DNA from: a virus
Length of the DNA: 29,421 bases
Strand: one strand, 5' to 3'
IMG/VR virus record: IMGVR_UViG_3300034061_000860
Span: 1 to 29,421 of that record
Positions 1 to 8,300 of this stretch are shown one piece after another (the stretch's first letter is position 1; every line of letters begins with the position of its first letter). A program made the translations under genes and the position numbers. The notes below the pieces were generated by a model, which worked only from the letters and a program-made list of their open reading frames with translations, did no database searches and had not been told where the DNA came from.

Positions 1-1
1 A

Positions 2-88
2 GGTATTGTGGTCTTACACGAAGTTCATGATGGTTGCTTCGATGAGATGTTTGTTTCCTTAGACTTTTTAAAGAAGAGGTATTTATGA
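2..88 (+). CDS. C-terminal end of an upstream phage protein (partial)
   Basis: Frame 2 is open from the window edge to a TGA at 86-88 and gives 28 residues with no recognisable motif, ending FLKKRYL. The TGA overlaps the ATG of the next gene (ATGA at 85-88), the same coupling used repeatedly downstream, which argues that this is the real end of a gene starting outside the window. Function cannot be told from this piece. Confidence 0.6.
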   Translation, partial: GIVVLHEVHDGCFDEMFVSLDFLKKRYL

Positions 89-396
89 ATCCAATAGCAA
101 TGCCTAAGCCTTACGGCTATTCAGATAATTGTCCAGGTGAAATAACCTTAGAAGAATACTTTCGTAGACTTCAAGTGGAAGAGCCTGAGTTAACTCCTAG
201 GGATACACAGGTAGGAGGTCAACACTATCACAAAGGAGATGGTATACAGCCTTGGGATATTATAGAAGCTTGGGAGCTTGACTTCTGGGAGGGAAATGTG
301 GTAAAATATATACTACGTTGGAAACATAAAGACGGACTGCAGGACTTACAGAAAGCGAAACACTACCTTGACTACATCATTAGTAAAAATTCTTAA
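85..396 (+). CDS. DUF3310 family protein (T7 gp1.7 C-terminal-like)
   Basis: 103 aa. The C-terminal two thirds (about residues 40-100) carry the DUF3310 signature: GGQHY near 44-48, IQPWDIIEAW at 54-63, a GNVVKYILRW stretch at 70-79 and a DLQKAKHYL helix near 87-95. The family is common in phages and is named after T7 gp1.7, a nucleotide-kinase-related protein. A role in nucleotide metabolism would suit the ribonucleotide reductase downstream, but enzyme activity is not shown by the sequence. The N-terminal 35 residues are an acidic extension of unknown role. An AGAGG box lies just upstream, and the start overlaps the previous stop codon. Confidence 0.85.
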   Translation: MNPIAMPKPYGYSDNCPGEITLEEYFRRLQVEEPELTPRDTQVGGQHYHKGDGIQPWDIIEAWELDFWEGNVVKYILRWKHKDGLQDLQKAKHYLDYIISKNS

Positions 397-430
397 CGAA
401 TCACATAAATTTTTAGAGGAGCAGAAACCA

Positions 431-721
431 ATGAAGACAGTAAATTTTAATAAGTTTTTTCCAAAGGACAATGCATTTGTAACAGTCGATGGTAGCTTTA
501 CAGATAAAGAAGACTGGCAAATTAACTTAACTGTTCAATCAGATACAAAGAACGCAGTGAGCTGGTGGTGCTGTGACTGGAATTACAAAGAAAGTGTAGA
601 ACAGTTAAAAGCTTTTCAAGACGGTGCTCAGAAAGCTATAGACTTTATAACAGCTTGTGCTACTCAACCAGCCAAGGCAGCTAAAGCTAACGCTACTAAA
701 CGTGCTGCTAAGAAAAAGTAA
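431..721 (+). CDS. Hypothetical phage protein with Ala/Lys-rich tail
   Basis: 96 aa from the ATG at 431. The frame is open further upstream to an ATG at 368, but 431 is preferred because AGGAG lies at 417-421 with 9-nt spacing, whereas 368 sits inside DUF3310 with no good ribosome site. Residues 1-75 look like a small folded domain rich in aromatic residues (VSWWCCDW at about 43-50) with predicted strands and a helix. The last 20 residues are a low-complexity AKAAKAN/KRAAKKK tail, a form typical of nucleic-acid-contacting extensions. No family recognised. Confidence 0.75.
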   Translation: MKTVNFNKFFPKDNAFVTVDGSFTDKEDWQINLTVQSDTKNAVSWWCCDWNYKESVEQLKAFQDGAQKAIDFITACATQPAKAAKANATKRAAKKK

Positions 722-898
722 ATGAACCGTACTCTTACGCTGCCAGAGTTAAAAGAACGGTTGAAGAGTTTAGACGAAGTAATGCTTCTGGAACTACTCG
801 ACATAGCTTCAGAAGATTTAGTAGAAACTTTTAGCGATACGATAGAGAACAATTATAACCGACTTCTAAAAGAAGTAGATTGGGAAGAAACTGAATGA
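722..898 (+). CDS. Small acidic hypothetical protein
   Basis: 58 aa, directly after the previous stop (TAAATG) and ending in an ATGA overlap with the next gene, so it is packed as a coupled operon member. It starts MNRTLTLPELKERLKSL and is leucine- and glutamate-rich, predicted helical, with an internal EVMLLELLDIASEDLVE stretch. This N-terminus resembles small phage proteins placed near nucleotide-metabolism genes, but no function can be assigned. Confidence 0.7.
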   Translation: MNRTLTLPELKERLKSLDEVMLLELLDIASEDLVETFSDTIENNYNRLLKEVDWEETE

Positions 899-1881
899 TA
901 CCTAAAGATAAACAAATTAACTTCTATGCGATACGAGATCAAACAACTGCTAATCCTGCTTATCATTATGGTATGGATTTGATAAAGCAAGGTGACTGGG
1001 AGTATGGTTTTTATCTGCATGAGTTACGTTCGTTACCTGATCTTAGGTATCCTCAAGGAGTCAAGACTGATTTTGTTAAAACACCTGTCTGGATTCCTGG
1101 GATGAACTGCAAAGGAAAGAATGCTATTGTTTGGTCTGAAGCAGGATGGGGGGACATGCTGCAGTTTAGTCGCTTTATTCCTCTGCTAAAAGATGCAGGG
1201 ATTAAAACTGTAAAGTTATTATTTCCAGATTCAATGACTAGAATACTTAAAAGGTTGCCTAATCACGATGGTCTTTTTCTACCTCAGGAGTCTTTTCCTG
1301 GAGCAGTAAAAATTAAAGCGATGTCGCTGCTTTATTTCTTAATAGAGAATAGAGTTATTCCTGCTAAGCCTGTTGAAAAAATGTACGGCAGTGAAGGTAT
1401 CTTTCGTAATCCAGAGATTGTAAAACCTAAGAGAGAGAAACCACTGCTAGGTTACTGCTACACTACATTTAACAATAGCTGGAACATGAAGATGAAGCAG
1501 ATGCCTAAGGAACTGATGGATAATTTTATTAAGCAGCATCCTGAAGTTGACTGGGTATCGTTGCAGCAAAACGATGGCTTTATTACTTCAGATAAATGGA
1601 GCGATACTGCTGATCAGATTCAAACACTAGATGGAGTAATCTCTGTGGACTCAGCGGTAGCTCACTGTGCAGGATCTGTTGGAGTACCTGTAGCAAATCT
1701 TATTGGTCAAGAAAGACTAGCATGCTGGAGATGGTATCCTAAAGGTGAGAAAACCCACTGGTACGATAGTATGAAGACTGTTTGGTTTGACACATGGACA
1801 GAAGGGTTGGAAGAAGCATTAAAGCATTTTACAGTTACTAAGAAAAAGAAACAAAGTAAAACAAAGAAAGAGGTAGCATGA
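895..1881 (+). CDS. GT-B-type glycosyltransferase-like protein (heptosyltransferase / TPR-glycosyltransferase relative)
   Basis: 328 aa. Two motifs of the GT-B family that joins heptosyltransferases (GT9) and TPR-linked glycosyltransferases are visible: SEAGWGDMLQFSRF at residues 81-94 (family form EQGlGDtlQF-R) and VDSAVAHCAGSVGVPV at 251-266 (family form DTavaHLAGalG-PV), followed by a W-RWYP...HWY segment at 278-290. The N-terminal 65 residues may be a short TPR-like remnant. The C-terminus is a lysine tail (about 315-326). In phages such enzymes may modify phage DNA bases, virion protein or host surface glycans; the sequence does not say which. Its place between DUF3310 and ribonucleotide reductase makes a DNA-modification role worth considering. 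ATGA overlaps on both sides suggest translational coupling. Confidence 0.75.
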   Translation: MIPKDKQINFYAIRDQTTANPAYHYGMDLIKQGDWEYGFYLHELRSLPDLRYPQGVKTDFVKTPVWIPGMNCKGKNAIVWSEAGWGDMLQFSRFIPLLKDAGIKTVKLLFPDSMTRILKRLPNHDGLFLPQESFPGAVKIKAMSLLYFLIENRVIPAKPVEKMYGSEGIFRNPEIVKPKREKPLLGYCYTTFNNSWNMKMKQMPKELMDNFIKQHPEVDWVSLQQNDGFITSDKWSDTADQIQTLDGVISVDSAVAHCAGSVGVPVANLIGQERLACWRWYPKGEKTHWYDSMKTVWFDTWTEGLEEALKHFTVTKKKKQSKTKKEVA

Positions 1882-3785
1882 CAGAATTTAATACACCGTT
1901 TAGTACCGTAGGATATATCACATACAAAAGGACATACGCTCGTCGATTGAACGAAACAGATCCTGCTAGTCCTACAGAAGAGTTTGAAGACACAGTTAAT
2001 CGTGTCGTAGCAGCGTCTAATACCCAGCTTAACTGTGGGTTTACAGAAGCTGAGCAGAAACGCTTACAGAAATACTTGATGGAACTGAAGGGTACTGTAG
2101 CAGGTCGCTTCTTATGGCAGCTCGGCACTGACACAGTAGGTCGTCTAGGTCTAGCCAGTCTACAGAACTGTGCATTCACTGTGGTAGATCAGCCAGTACG
2201 TCCTTTCACCTGGGCTATGGATCTATTGATGCTTGGATCAGGAGTGGGCTACAACATTCAGCGTGAGCATGTTGCTAAGCTTCCTCCAGTTAATGTTAAC
2301 TTCTCTGCTCCTACTCGTGTAGATAGCAGTGATGCTGATTTTATCGTACCTGATTCTCGTGAAGGATGGGTTAAGCTCCTAGGTAAAACACTGAAGGCAG
2401 CCTTCTTATCTAATACTGCTACGACCTTTACTTATTCAACGAAACTAGTACGTGGTAAGGGTTCTCCTATCAAAGGCTTTGGAGGCACTGCTTCAGGTGC
2501 TGAGGATTTATGTTGGGGTATTGCTAAGATTAGTGAGATCTTAGAGAAGAGAGTAGGTAGACCAGTACGTTCTATCGACTGCCTCGACATCATGAATATT
2601 ATCGGTGCAGTAGTAGTCGCTGGTAATGTAAGACGTTCTGCTCAGATTGCTATTGGTGATCCTGATGACGTTGAATACTTGCTGGCTAAACGGTGGGACA
2701 TGGGTAACATTCCTTCGTGGAGAGCTATGTCTAATAATAGCGTAGTATGTAACGACTTCAAAGATCTACATGAGTATTTCTGGGATGGGTACGAAGGCAA
2801 GGGCGAGCCTTATGGTTTAATTAACCTAAAGCTCAGTAGAAAGATTGGAAGACTGGGAGAGACTCAGTATCCTGACCCTAAGGTTATGGGTTACAATCCT
2901 TGTGCTGAGCAGTCCCTAGCTCCGTATGAGACTTGCTGTTTAGCTGAGGTCTATCTATCTAACGTGTCATCTAAGGAAGAGTTTGTTGACATCTGTAAGC
3001 TACTATACCGCATCAATAAGCATAGTCTTGCACTGCCCTGCCATCTCGAAGAGACTGCAGATATTGTGCATAGTAATATGAGGATGGGTATTGGTGTGAC
3101 AGGTGTGCTACAGGCAACAGAAGAGCAGCGTAGTTGGTTGTCTGATGCTTATGAAGAGCTACGAGCTTTCGATAAGGAGTACAGTGCTAAGCATGGCTTT
3201 CCTGAGTCAGTAAAACTTACCACTGTTAAACCTTCAGGTACTCTGTCGTTACTACCAGGTGTAACTTCTGGTTGTCATCCTGCATATTCTAAGTACATGA
3301 TTCGTAGGATTCGTATCTCAGCAGACCACTCACTAGTACAAGTCTGTCGTGATCATGGTTATCCTGTGGAGTATCAGCGTAACTTCGATGGCTCAGCGGA
3401 TCATAGCACCATGGTAGTTAGCTTCCCATTCTGTTATCCAGAGGGAACAAAGCTGGCTGCTGAGATGACTGCTATTGATCAGTTAGAAGTTGTGAAATGG
3501 TTGCAAACTACTTGGTCAGACAATAGTGTTTCCTGTACAGTGTATTATCGTAAGGAAGAACTACCTGAGATTAAGAAGTACCTTGCTAAGAACTACAAGC
3601 ACAATCATAAGTCCTTGTCTTTCTTGCTACACAATGAACATGGTTTCCATCAAGCACCATTGGAGGAGATTACTAAAGAGCAGTATGATGAGCTAGTCGC
3701 TAAGACTCGTTTGATTACTAAGATTGATGAAGCAACCTTTGACGGAGGGGACGAGTGTGCCAGTGGTGCATGTCCAGTTAAATGA
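1878..3785 (+). CDS. nrdJ: Adenosylcobalamin-dependent (class II) ribonucleoside-triphosphate reductase, monomeric type
   Basis: 635 aa. It reduces ribonucleotides to deoxyribonucleotides for phage DNA synthesis using a cobalamin-derived radical. It aligns by eye with the monomeric Lactobacillus leichmannii enzyme: YITYKRTYARRL near the start, SLQNC at 94-98, FGGTASG at 201-207, AGNVRRSA at 248-255, NPCAEQSLAPYETC at 340-353, TVKPSGT at 449-455 and the C-terminal CASGACPVK. Expected residues are all present: first redox Cys C98, radical Cys C342, general base E344, second redox Cys C353 (11 residues after C342, as in the bacterial enzyme) and the shuttle pair C627/C632 (spacing 5, as in the bacterial enzyme). 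It is about 100 residues shorter than the bacterial protein, part of this between C98 and C342, where the regulatory insertion lies, so allosteric control may be reduced. No separate reductase partner gene is visible. Confidence 0.95.
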   Translation: MTEFNTPFSTVGYITYKRTYARRLNETDPASPTEEFEDTVNRVVAASNTQLNCGFTEAEQKRLQKYLMELKGTVAGRFLWQLGTDTVGRLGLASLQNCAFTVVDQPVRPFTWAMDLLMLGSGVGYNIQREHVAKLPPVNVNFSAPTRVDSSDADFIVPDSREGWVKLLGKTLKAAFLSNTATTFTYSTKLVRGKGSPIKGFGGTASGAEDLCWGIAKISEILEKRVGRPVRSIDCLDIMNIIGAVVVAGNVRRSAQIAIGDPDDVEYLLAKRWDMGNIPSWRAMSNNSVVCNDFKDLHEYFWDGYEGKGEPYGLINLKLSRKIGRLGETQYPDPKVMGYNPCAEQSLAPYETCCLAEVYLSNVSSKEEFVDICKLLYRINKHSLALPCHLEETADIVHSNMRMGIGVTGVLQATEEQRSWLSDAYEELRAFDKEYSAKHGFPESVKLTTVKPSGTLSLLPGVTSGCHPAYSKYMIRRIRISADHSLVQVCRDHGYPVEYQRNFDGSADHSTMVVSFPFCYPEGTKLAAEMTAIDQLEVVKWLQTTWSDNSVSCTVYYRKEELPEIKKYLAKNYKHNHKSLSFLLHNEHGFHQAPLEEITKEQYDELVAKTRLITKIDEATFDGGDECASGACPVK

Positions 3786-3943
3786 AGATTGAACTGCTAT
3801 GCTTAACTGAAAATGAGGATGGGTCTGCTGATATGGAAGTAGAGTTAGACGAAGAAGCTAAGATTCTTCTCATTCAGGCGGGCTTAGAAACCCTGATCAC
3901 CAGAGCAATTGATAAATACAAGGAAGAATTAAATGAGTCTTGA
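3782..3943 (+). CDS. Small acidic hypothetical phage protein
   Basis: 53 aa, starting by ATGA overlap with the nrdJ stop. It begins MKIELLCLTENEDGSADMEV, a strand-like opening, then continues as an acidic helix (VELDEEAKILLIQAGLETL) and ends in a Lys/Glu helix. Short acidic proteins of this shape are frequent beside nucleotide-metabolism genes of aquatic podoviruses; the function is unknown. Its end overlaps the next gene by 11 nt. Confidence 0.7.
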   Translation: MKIELLCLTENEDGSADMEVELDEEAKILLIQAGLETLITRAIDKYKEELNES

Positions 3944-4061
3944 ACTATATTTTCTCACTGGATTTATGGTAGGTTTTGAATATGTCGCTGAGTATGATGA
4001 TTGTCGACATCTAATTGTAGACTTAGGAATATTCAGACTACTGTTTTCTTTTGAGCTGTAA
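3933..4061 (+). CDS. Very small hypothetical phage protein
   Basis: 42 aa, overlapping the previous gene by 11 nt. It starts MSLELYFLTGFMVGFEY and ends with a hydrophobic helix IVDLGIFRLLFSFEL. Proteins with this opening occur widely in phages and have no known role. It may be peripherally membrane-associated. It is the last gene of the plus-strand metabolic operon: the intrinsic terminator begins within about 6 nt of its stop. Confidence 0.65.
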   Translation: MSLELYFLTGFMVGFEYVAEYDDCRHLIVDLGIFRLLFSFEL

Positions 4062-4065
4062 CTTA

Positions 4066-4088
4066 AGAGCCCCTTCGGGGGCTTTTTT
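4066..4088 (+). terminator. Rho-independent terminator of the plus-strand operon
   Basis: Stem AGCCCC (4068-4073), tetraloop TTCG (4074-4077), stem GGGGCT (4078-4083), with T-run 4083-4088. The A residues at 4065-4066 can extend the stem with the T-run. On the minus strand the hairpin is followed by CTTAAG and no T-run, so it serves mainly rightward transcripts. The T-run ends in the stop codon of the convergent endolysin gene. Confidence 0.93.
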
Positions 4089-4522
4089 CATTGGAACGGA
4101 CGAGTACCAGCTTTATCAATAATCAAGGCTTGTCTTCGGGGTTTATCAGCAGTACCATTAGGAACGCTTAGATGAGTCCAGGAGCTGAATTCTTCTATGA
4201 TCTGATCAAAGGGTATATCCGCTGCAATGCAAGCCTCTACGACCTGTTTAGGGGTCATTCCAGGGACTCTGATATCAGCAGCACAACCTAGCCTATGCTG
4301 GCTAGTGTCCTTGCTACCGACAGAGTCGTTAACTGGTTTAGATCTAAAGCCAGAGTTAATCATTATAGGCTTACCTAATAGGGCTCTAACCTGCTCAAGC
4401 AAAGCTGCTAGTCTAGTTAAGTTAGCAACCTCACTAGCGTTAGGGGTATTGTCTAAGTTCTTACGCTCAGCTACTTCAGAGTGAGTTAACTCTTCTAAGG
4501 TAAAGTTATTGCTTAGGTTCAT
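4088..4522 (-). CDS. Endolysin, peptidase M15 family (VanY/L-Ala-D-Glu-type zinc peptidase)
   Basis: 144 aa, single domain. It cleaves peptidoglycan peptide bonds at lysis. Visible features of the M15_3 fold: SGFRSKPVN at 57-65, SQHRLGCAADIRV at 74-86 giving zinc ligands H76 and D83, and WTHLSV at 115-120 giving H117. E110 or E111 is the likely catalytic acid. The N-terminus (NFTLEELTHSEVA) is the usual opening helix of phage M15 endolysins. There is no signal peptide or wall-binding domain, so access to the wall needs the holin next to it. It overlaps the holin gene by 17 nt. Confidence 0.93.
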   Translation of the reverse strand: MNLSNNFTLEELTHSEVAERKNLDNTPNASEVANLTRLAALLEQVRALLGKPIMINSGFRSKPVNDSVGSKDTSQHRLGCAADIRVPGMTPKQVVEACIAADIPFDQIIEEFSSWTHLSVPNGTADKPRRQALIIDKAGTRPFQ

Positions 4523-4919
4523 CTTTCTTCGCTTTCATATCCATAATCTTCTCTAGAGTACGACCACCAAAGTATGCACTCATAATAAGCATACCCCACT
4601 GACCTAGTAGATTGACGTACGATTCCTTAGCATCGTAACCAAATGCTGACATCATGGCAAACAAGAAGTATCCTACAAAGATAGCTACTAAAGACATAGG
4701 TCGTATATTCTTAGACAACCAAGAATCGCTAGCAAGATCAGCTTTCCAACGATCAGAGATATTGTTCTGCTCATTCATATCAGCGTTTAACTCAGCAAGC
4801 TTTCCTTCTTGCTGCATTTGTAGTAGTTCTTTCTGAGCCTTTGCCTTAGCTTCTGGATCAGGAATAAACTTATCTAAGACTTTCATCCCAACATCGAATA
4901 GTGCCATTAATGGTAACAT
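4506..4919 (-). CDS. Holin, GTA_holin_3TM-like
   Basis: 137 aa. An N-terminal amphipathic segment (about 3-18) is followed by a charged helix rich in Gln/Glu/Lys (22-55). The hallmark DRWKADLASDSWLSKNIRP (56-74) of the GTA_holin_3TM family leads into transmembrane helices at about 75-92 and 103-118, ending in a charged cytoplasmic tail. It should permeabilise the inner membrane to release the endolysin encoded directly downstream. The start codon overlaps the stop of the preceding gene as TAATG. M5 could serve as an alternative start. Confidence 0.85.
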   Translation of the reverse strand: MLPLMALFDVGMKVLDKFIPDPEAKAKAQKELLQMQQEGKLAELNADMNEQNNISDRWKADLASDSWLSKNIRPMSLVAIFVGYFLFAMMSAFGYDAKESYVNLLGQWGMLIMSAYFGGRTLEKIMDMKAKKDEPKQ

Positions 4920-5362
4920 TATTTTTTAATCCCCCAAGTTAAATACCAAGCAATCCACGCAGCCACAATATAGCAGATAACCATAACTCTTTTAACTTTA
5001 TTAACTTCTTCGCTAAAAAACTTCTTATCATTTTCTTTCTCTTTCAATTGTCGTTGTTTTATCTGTTGAATCTCCGTCCACGCAGTTTTACCGTGTTGAC
5101 GAATAATGTCTCGTTGTAGTTGTTCTTCAGTTTGTTTTGCTCGTAGTAAGCGTTCCCACTCGTTAACAGCAGATACAATCGTACTGTCTGCATGAACATA
5201 CTGTTCTCTACGTCGTTCGTTAAGACGCTGTTGAGCAACATCTACAGCATCTTTTTGTACATCGGTAATGCTCTTGGTAATGGACTTACTAGCCTGACGA
5301 CTAGCATCCATACTACCTGTTACAGATTTTACTCCTTCTAGAAACCCAAATTGATCTGACAT
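4919..5362 (-). CDS. Tail-anchored coiled-coil membrane protein of the lysis cassette (possible spanin-like role)
   Basis: 147 aa. Residues 15-125 are highly charged and predicted as a long helix/coiled coil (SITKSITDVQKDAVDVAQQR, then many Gln/Glu/Lys/Arg). One hydrophobic segment at about 126-144 (VMVICYIVAAWIAWYLTWGI) lies at the very C-terminus, followed only by KK. This is a tail-anchor topology, the reverse of a classical i-spanin, which is anchored at its N-terminus. No lipobox outer-membrane spanin partner was found nearby. The position immediately before holin and endolysin suggests lysis or envelope work; alternatively it belongs to the ejection proteins before it. No family recognised. 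Confidence 0.65.
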   Translation of the reverse strand: MSDQFGFLEGVKSVTGSMDASRQASKSITKSITDVQKDAVDVAQQRLNERRREQYVHADSTIVSAVNEWERLLRAKQTEEQLQRDIIRQHGKTAWTEIQQIKQRQLKEKENDKKFFSEEVNKVKRVMVICYIVAAWIAWYLTWGIKK

Positions 5363-5365
5363 ATA

Positions 5366-8300
5366 TCATTCTTCTAGTTCTATTCCTTTTTTAGCAAGTC
5401 TTGCTCTGATGAACTGTGTCCTAAATTCAGGGTCTTGTAGTTTTTCTCCTAGCAGTGTTTTAGTAGCAGCACTACGAGCTCTCTTTAATCCTCTTTCTAA
5501 GATTACTTTCTTAATAGAATCAGGAGCATTCTGATACCCCGAAGATTCAATGATACCAGGTAAAATAGTATCAGCAAACTGACTAGATAAAGCTTGATAC
5601 TTAGCCTGGTCAGCACCTTCTAAGTCTACACCACGAAGAGTCTTACTAGGTAAATTATAGTCTACCTTAGTACGAGCTACTTCTTCTTGTACTGCGTTAC
5701 GTGTAGCAGGAGCTGTTTGTAAACCAGTATAAGCTGCAAAGCCATACGATGGATTCTCTCTTGCTCCTCCGAATAACTTAGACTGTACTGGTAGTTCTGA
5801 ACGAGAAGGAATAGGAAGACCTAATCCAAAGTCAGGGATACGATTCTGTACTGCTTCGCCAAAGCCAGTGACAACACGAGCATAAGGATCAGCAGAACGT
5901 GCAGGAGCTGCTACAATAGAAGGAACTAATAAGCCAGCAAATCCATTTATAAAGCTACCACCGTAACGCTCTGGATCATGTACTGCCTGTAGTAAACCAG
6001 AGATACCTTCTAAGTATGTCTTAGACACAATGTTCTTAGTTACACCTGCTACGACATCAACTACTAAATCTTTTTCTTTCTTAGAATCGTAGGAGGGTTT
6101 ATCTACATATGTACGCACTGCGTTAATACCGTCTACTGCAGAGCCCATGATAGTTGCTAAAGGTTCTACACGAGCGTAGGAATAATATGTATCACCAATA
6201 CGAAGACTGTACTCAGGAATACCAGCAGCAATCATAGCGTTACGCTTAGCAGCATCCTTAGGATACGAACCAGTAACAGTATCATCAGCTACCTGTTGAG
6301 CCAGTGCAGCAGTTATTCCCACGCCTATAGCTGTTCTTGCTATCTTAACATCCGTAGGAGTATTCTTAGCAAACACACCTAGTGGAGTATAAGACAGAGC
6401 ATCCTTCATGATGTTAATAGGAGTCTTAACGAATGGAATTACTGGGGCTACCCAAGGGTGAGCTGCTCTGAGAGCTAGTAACTTATTACCAAAGCTTCCT
6501 AAATCAGCCTGGAAGGTAGCTTGTTTAGCAAAGTTACGCACATCGTCTACAAGTTTAACACGAGCACTGTCAGGTAGTGTAGCTAACTCAGGAGCTTTAA
6601 GAACATTATCTTTCCAGTCTGTTGTCTTAGTGTTAATAGTACGCAAAGCGTTGTACACTGTCTCAGGATCTCCGTATTTACCAGTAGAAGCTAAGCGATA
6701 GGCTTGAGCATTGTATTCCATACGACGGAAGATAGACTTGAAGAACTCGTCAACACCTACGCTAAGACGACTAGGAGTACGAACTACTTCTCCTAAGATC
6801 TTCTCAGCTTTAGTAGCACCTTCTTGAGCACCAATAGCACCACGAATCTCAGGCATTGTTGCATCTAATGGAGAACCACGTAGGAATCCTTCCTTAGCAA
6901 AGAATGCAGATTCTAAAACACCGTCCATCAATCCTCTGAATGCAGGAAGAACTTCTCCGATCTTAACTTTAGACGCAGGATTAACTGCTTGAAGGATACG
7001 CTCAGTACCTAGTAGTCCTACCTTAGCAACACCTGAGAATGCGTTAACTGCTGTTGTAGCTAGACCAGAGATGTAAGAGTTAACTACGAACTCACCAAAC
7101 TTATCAGCCCATCCTGGTTGCTTGATAGATTCTTTAGTAAGCTCAGCGATAGACTTAGTCTTATCAAAGCTAGTTCCAGAGGAAGCCTTTATAGAGGACA
7201 CAGCATCACGTAGTGCAAAGATATCTTTTAATTCTTTACCACCACTCTTAGATAATCCTTTGAGGATCTCCTCAGTAGAACCAATTACTTTCTTCTGAGC
7301 TTTAGCTGCTGCTAAGGCACGACCAATATTAGATACGTTACCAATAGCGGAGAAGAGAATAGGTTTAACTTCATCGAAGTCTTTCTTAAATACTGCAGCA
7401 ATCTCAGCGTCAGACATACCAGAAGCACGACCATTTAAGAATAACTCATCGATAGAGTTAATCATATCTACACCACGTTGTAACGCAGGGAGATAGGCAT
7501 TGATTAAATCACGACCACCTAGTTCTTGTACCTTACGATTAAGTAAGAAGTTCACTGCGGAGTCAGCAGGAATATTAAGAGGTGTTGTGTCTAGTTCAGT
7601 AGCAATAGCTCCTTTGTTAGCTGCTACGATACGAGTAAGTAACTGTTCTGGATCTTCGGCTTTGTATCCTGTTTTGAGATATGCTGCTAAGTTCTGTTCA
7701 CGTAATGGATTATCTGCACTGAATGCAGCAGTAAGCCTAGACGTAGGTATATTAGTTAGTCTAAATGGAGCGTCTGTAAAGAAAGCACGATAGTCTCCAC
7801 CAGCAATCTCATTGGTCAGCTTAGTAGCTAACTCAGAATCTTCTAACTGCTGGAGTAAAGGAACAATACTGTCTTGTAGTTCAATGTTCTTAGTAGCAGT
7901 TACATCAGCAATCTCTTGAGCGATAGGACTTAGTGGCACATTGTCCTGAGTAATACGACCTGATCCTCCTAAGAGTACAGCACGATTATCTTTTAATTCT
8001 TTACCAGCAGTAGTAACAGCTTCTTTGCCATACTTCTGAATCAATGCTCCGATTGTACCACCAAGAACACCTCCTACGACAGCACCACCAGCAATGTTTA
8101 ATAGACGACTATCGTCACCATAGACAGGCTCTAACGCACCCATCACAGCACCAGCTCCTGCAATGTTACGAGCACCTTGAGCAGCAGTACGAGCAGCTCC
8201 TAAAGGAACTAAGTTAATAGGATCTAAAATGTTTCCAGCAATCTGTGAGCCATACGCTGCAACAGGACGCTGCTGAGCCATTGCTCTGAATTCAGCTTCA

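Noticed and set aside
368-430. Upstream ATG for the small protein at 431-721
   Set aside because: It lies inside the DUF3310 gene without a ribosome site; AGGAG fits the ATG at 431.
5059-5241. 60-codon minus-strand ORF
   Set aside because: Fully inside the gene at 4919-5362 in another frame. It could recall embedded spanins, but it has no lipobox, signal peptide or ribosome site.
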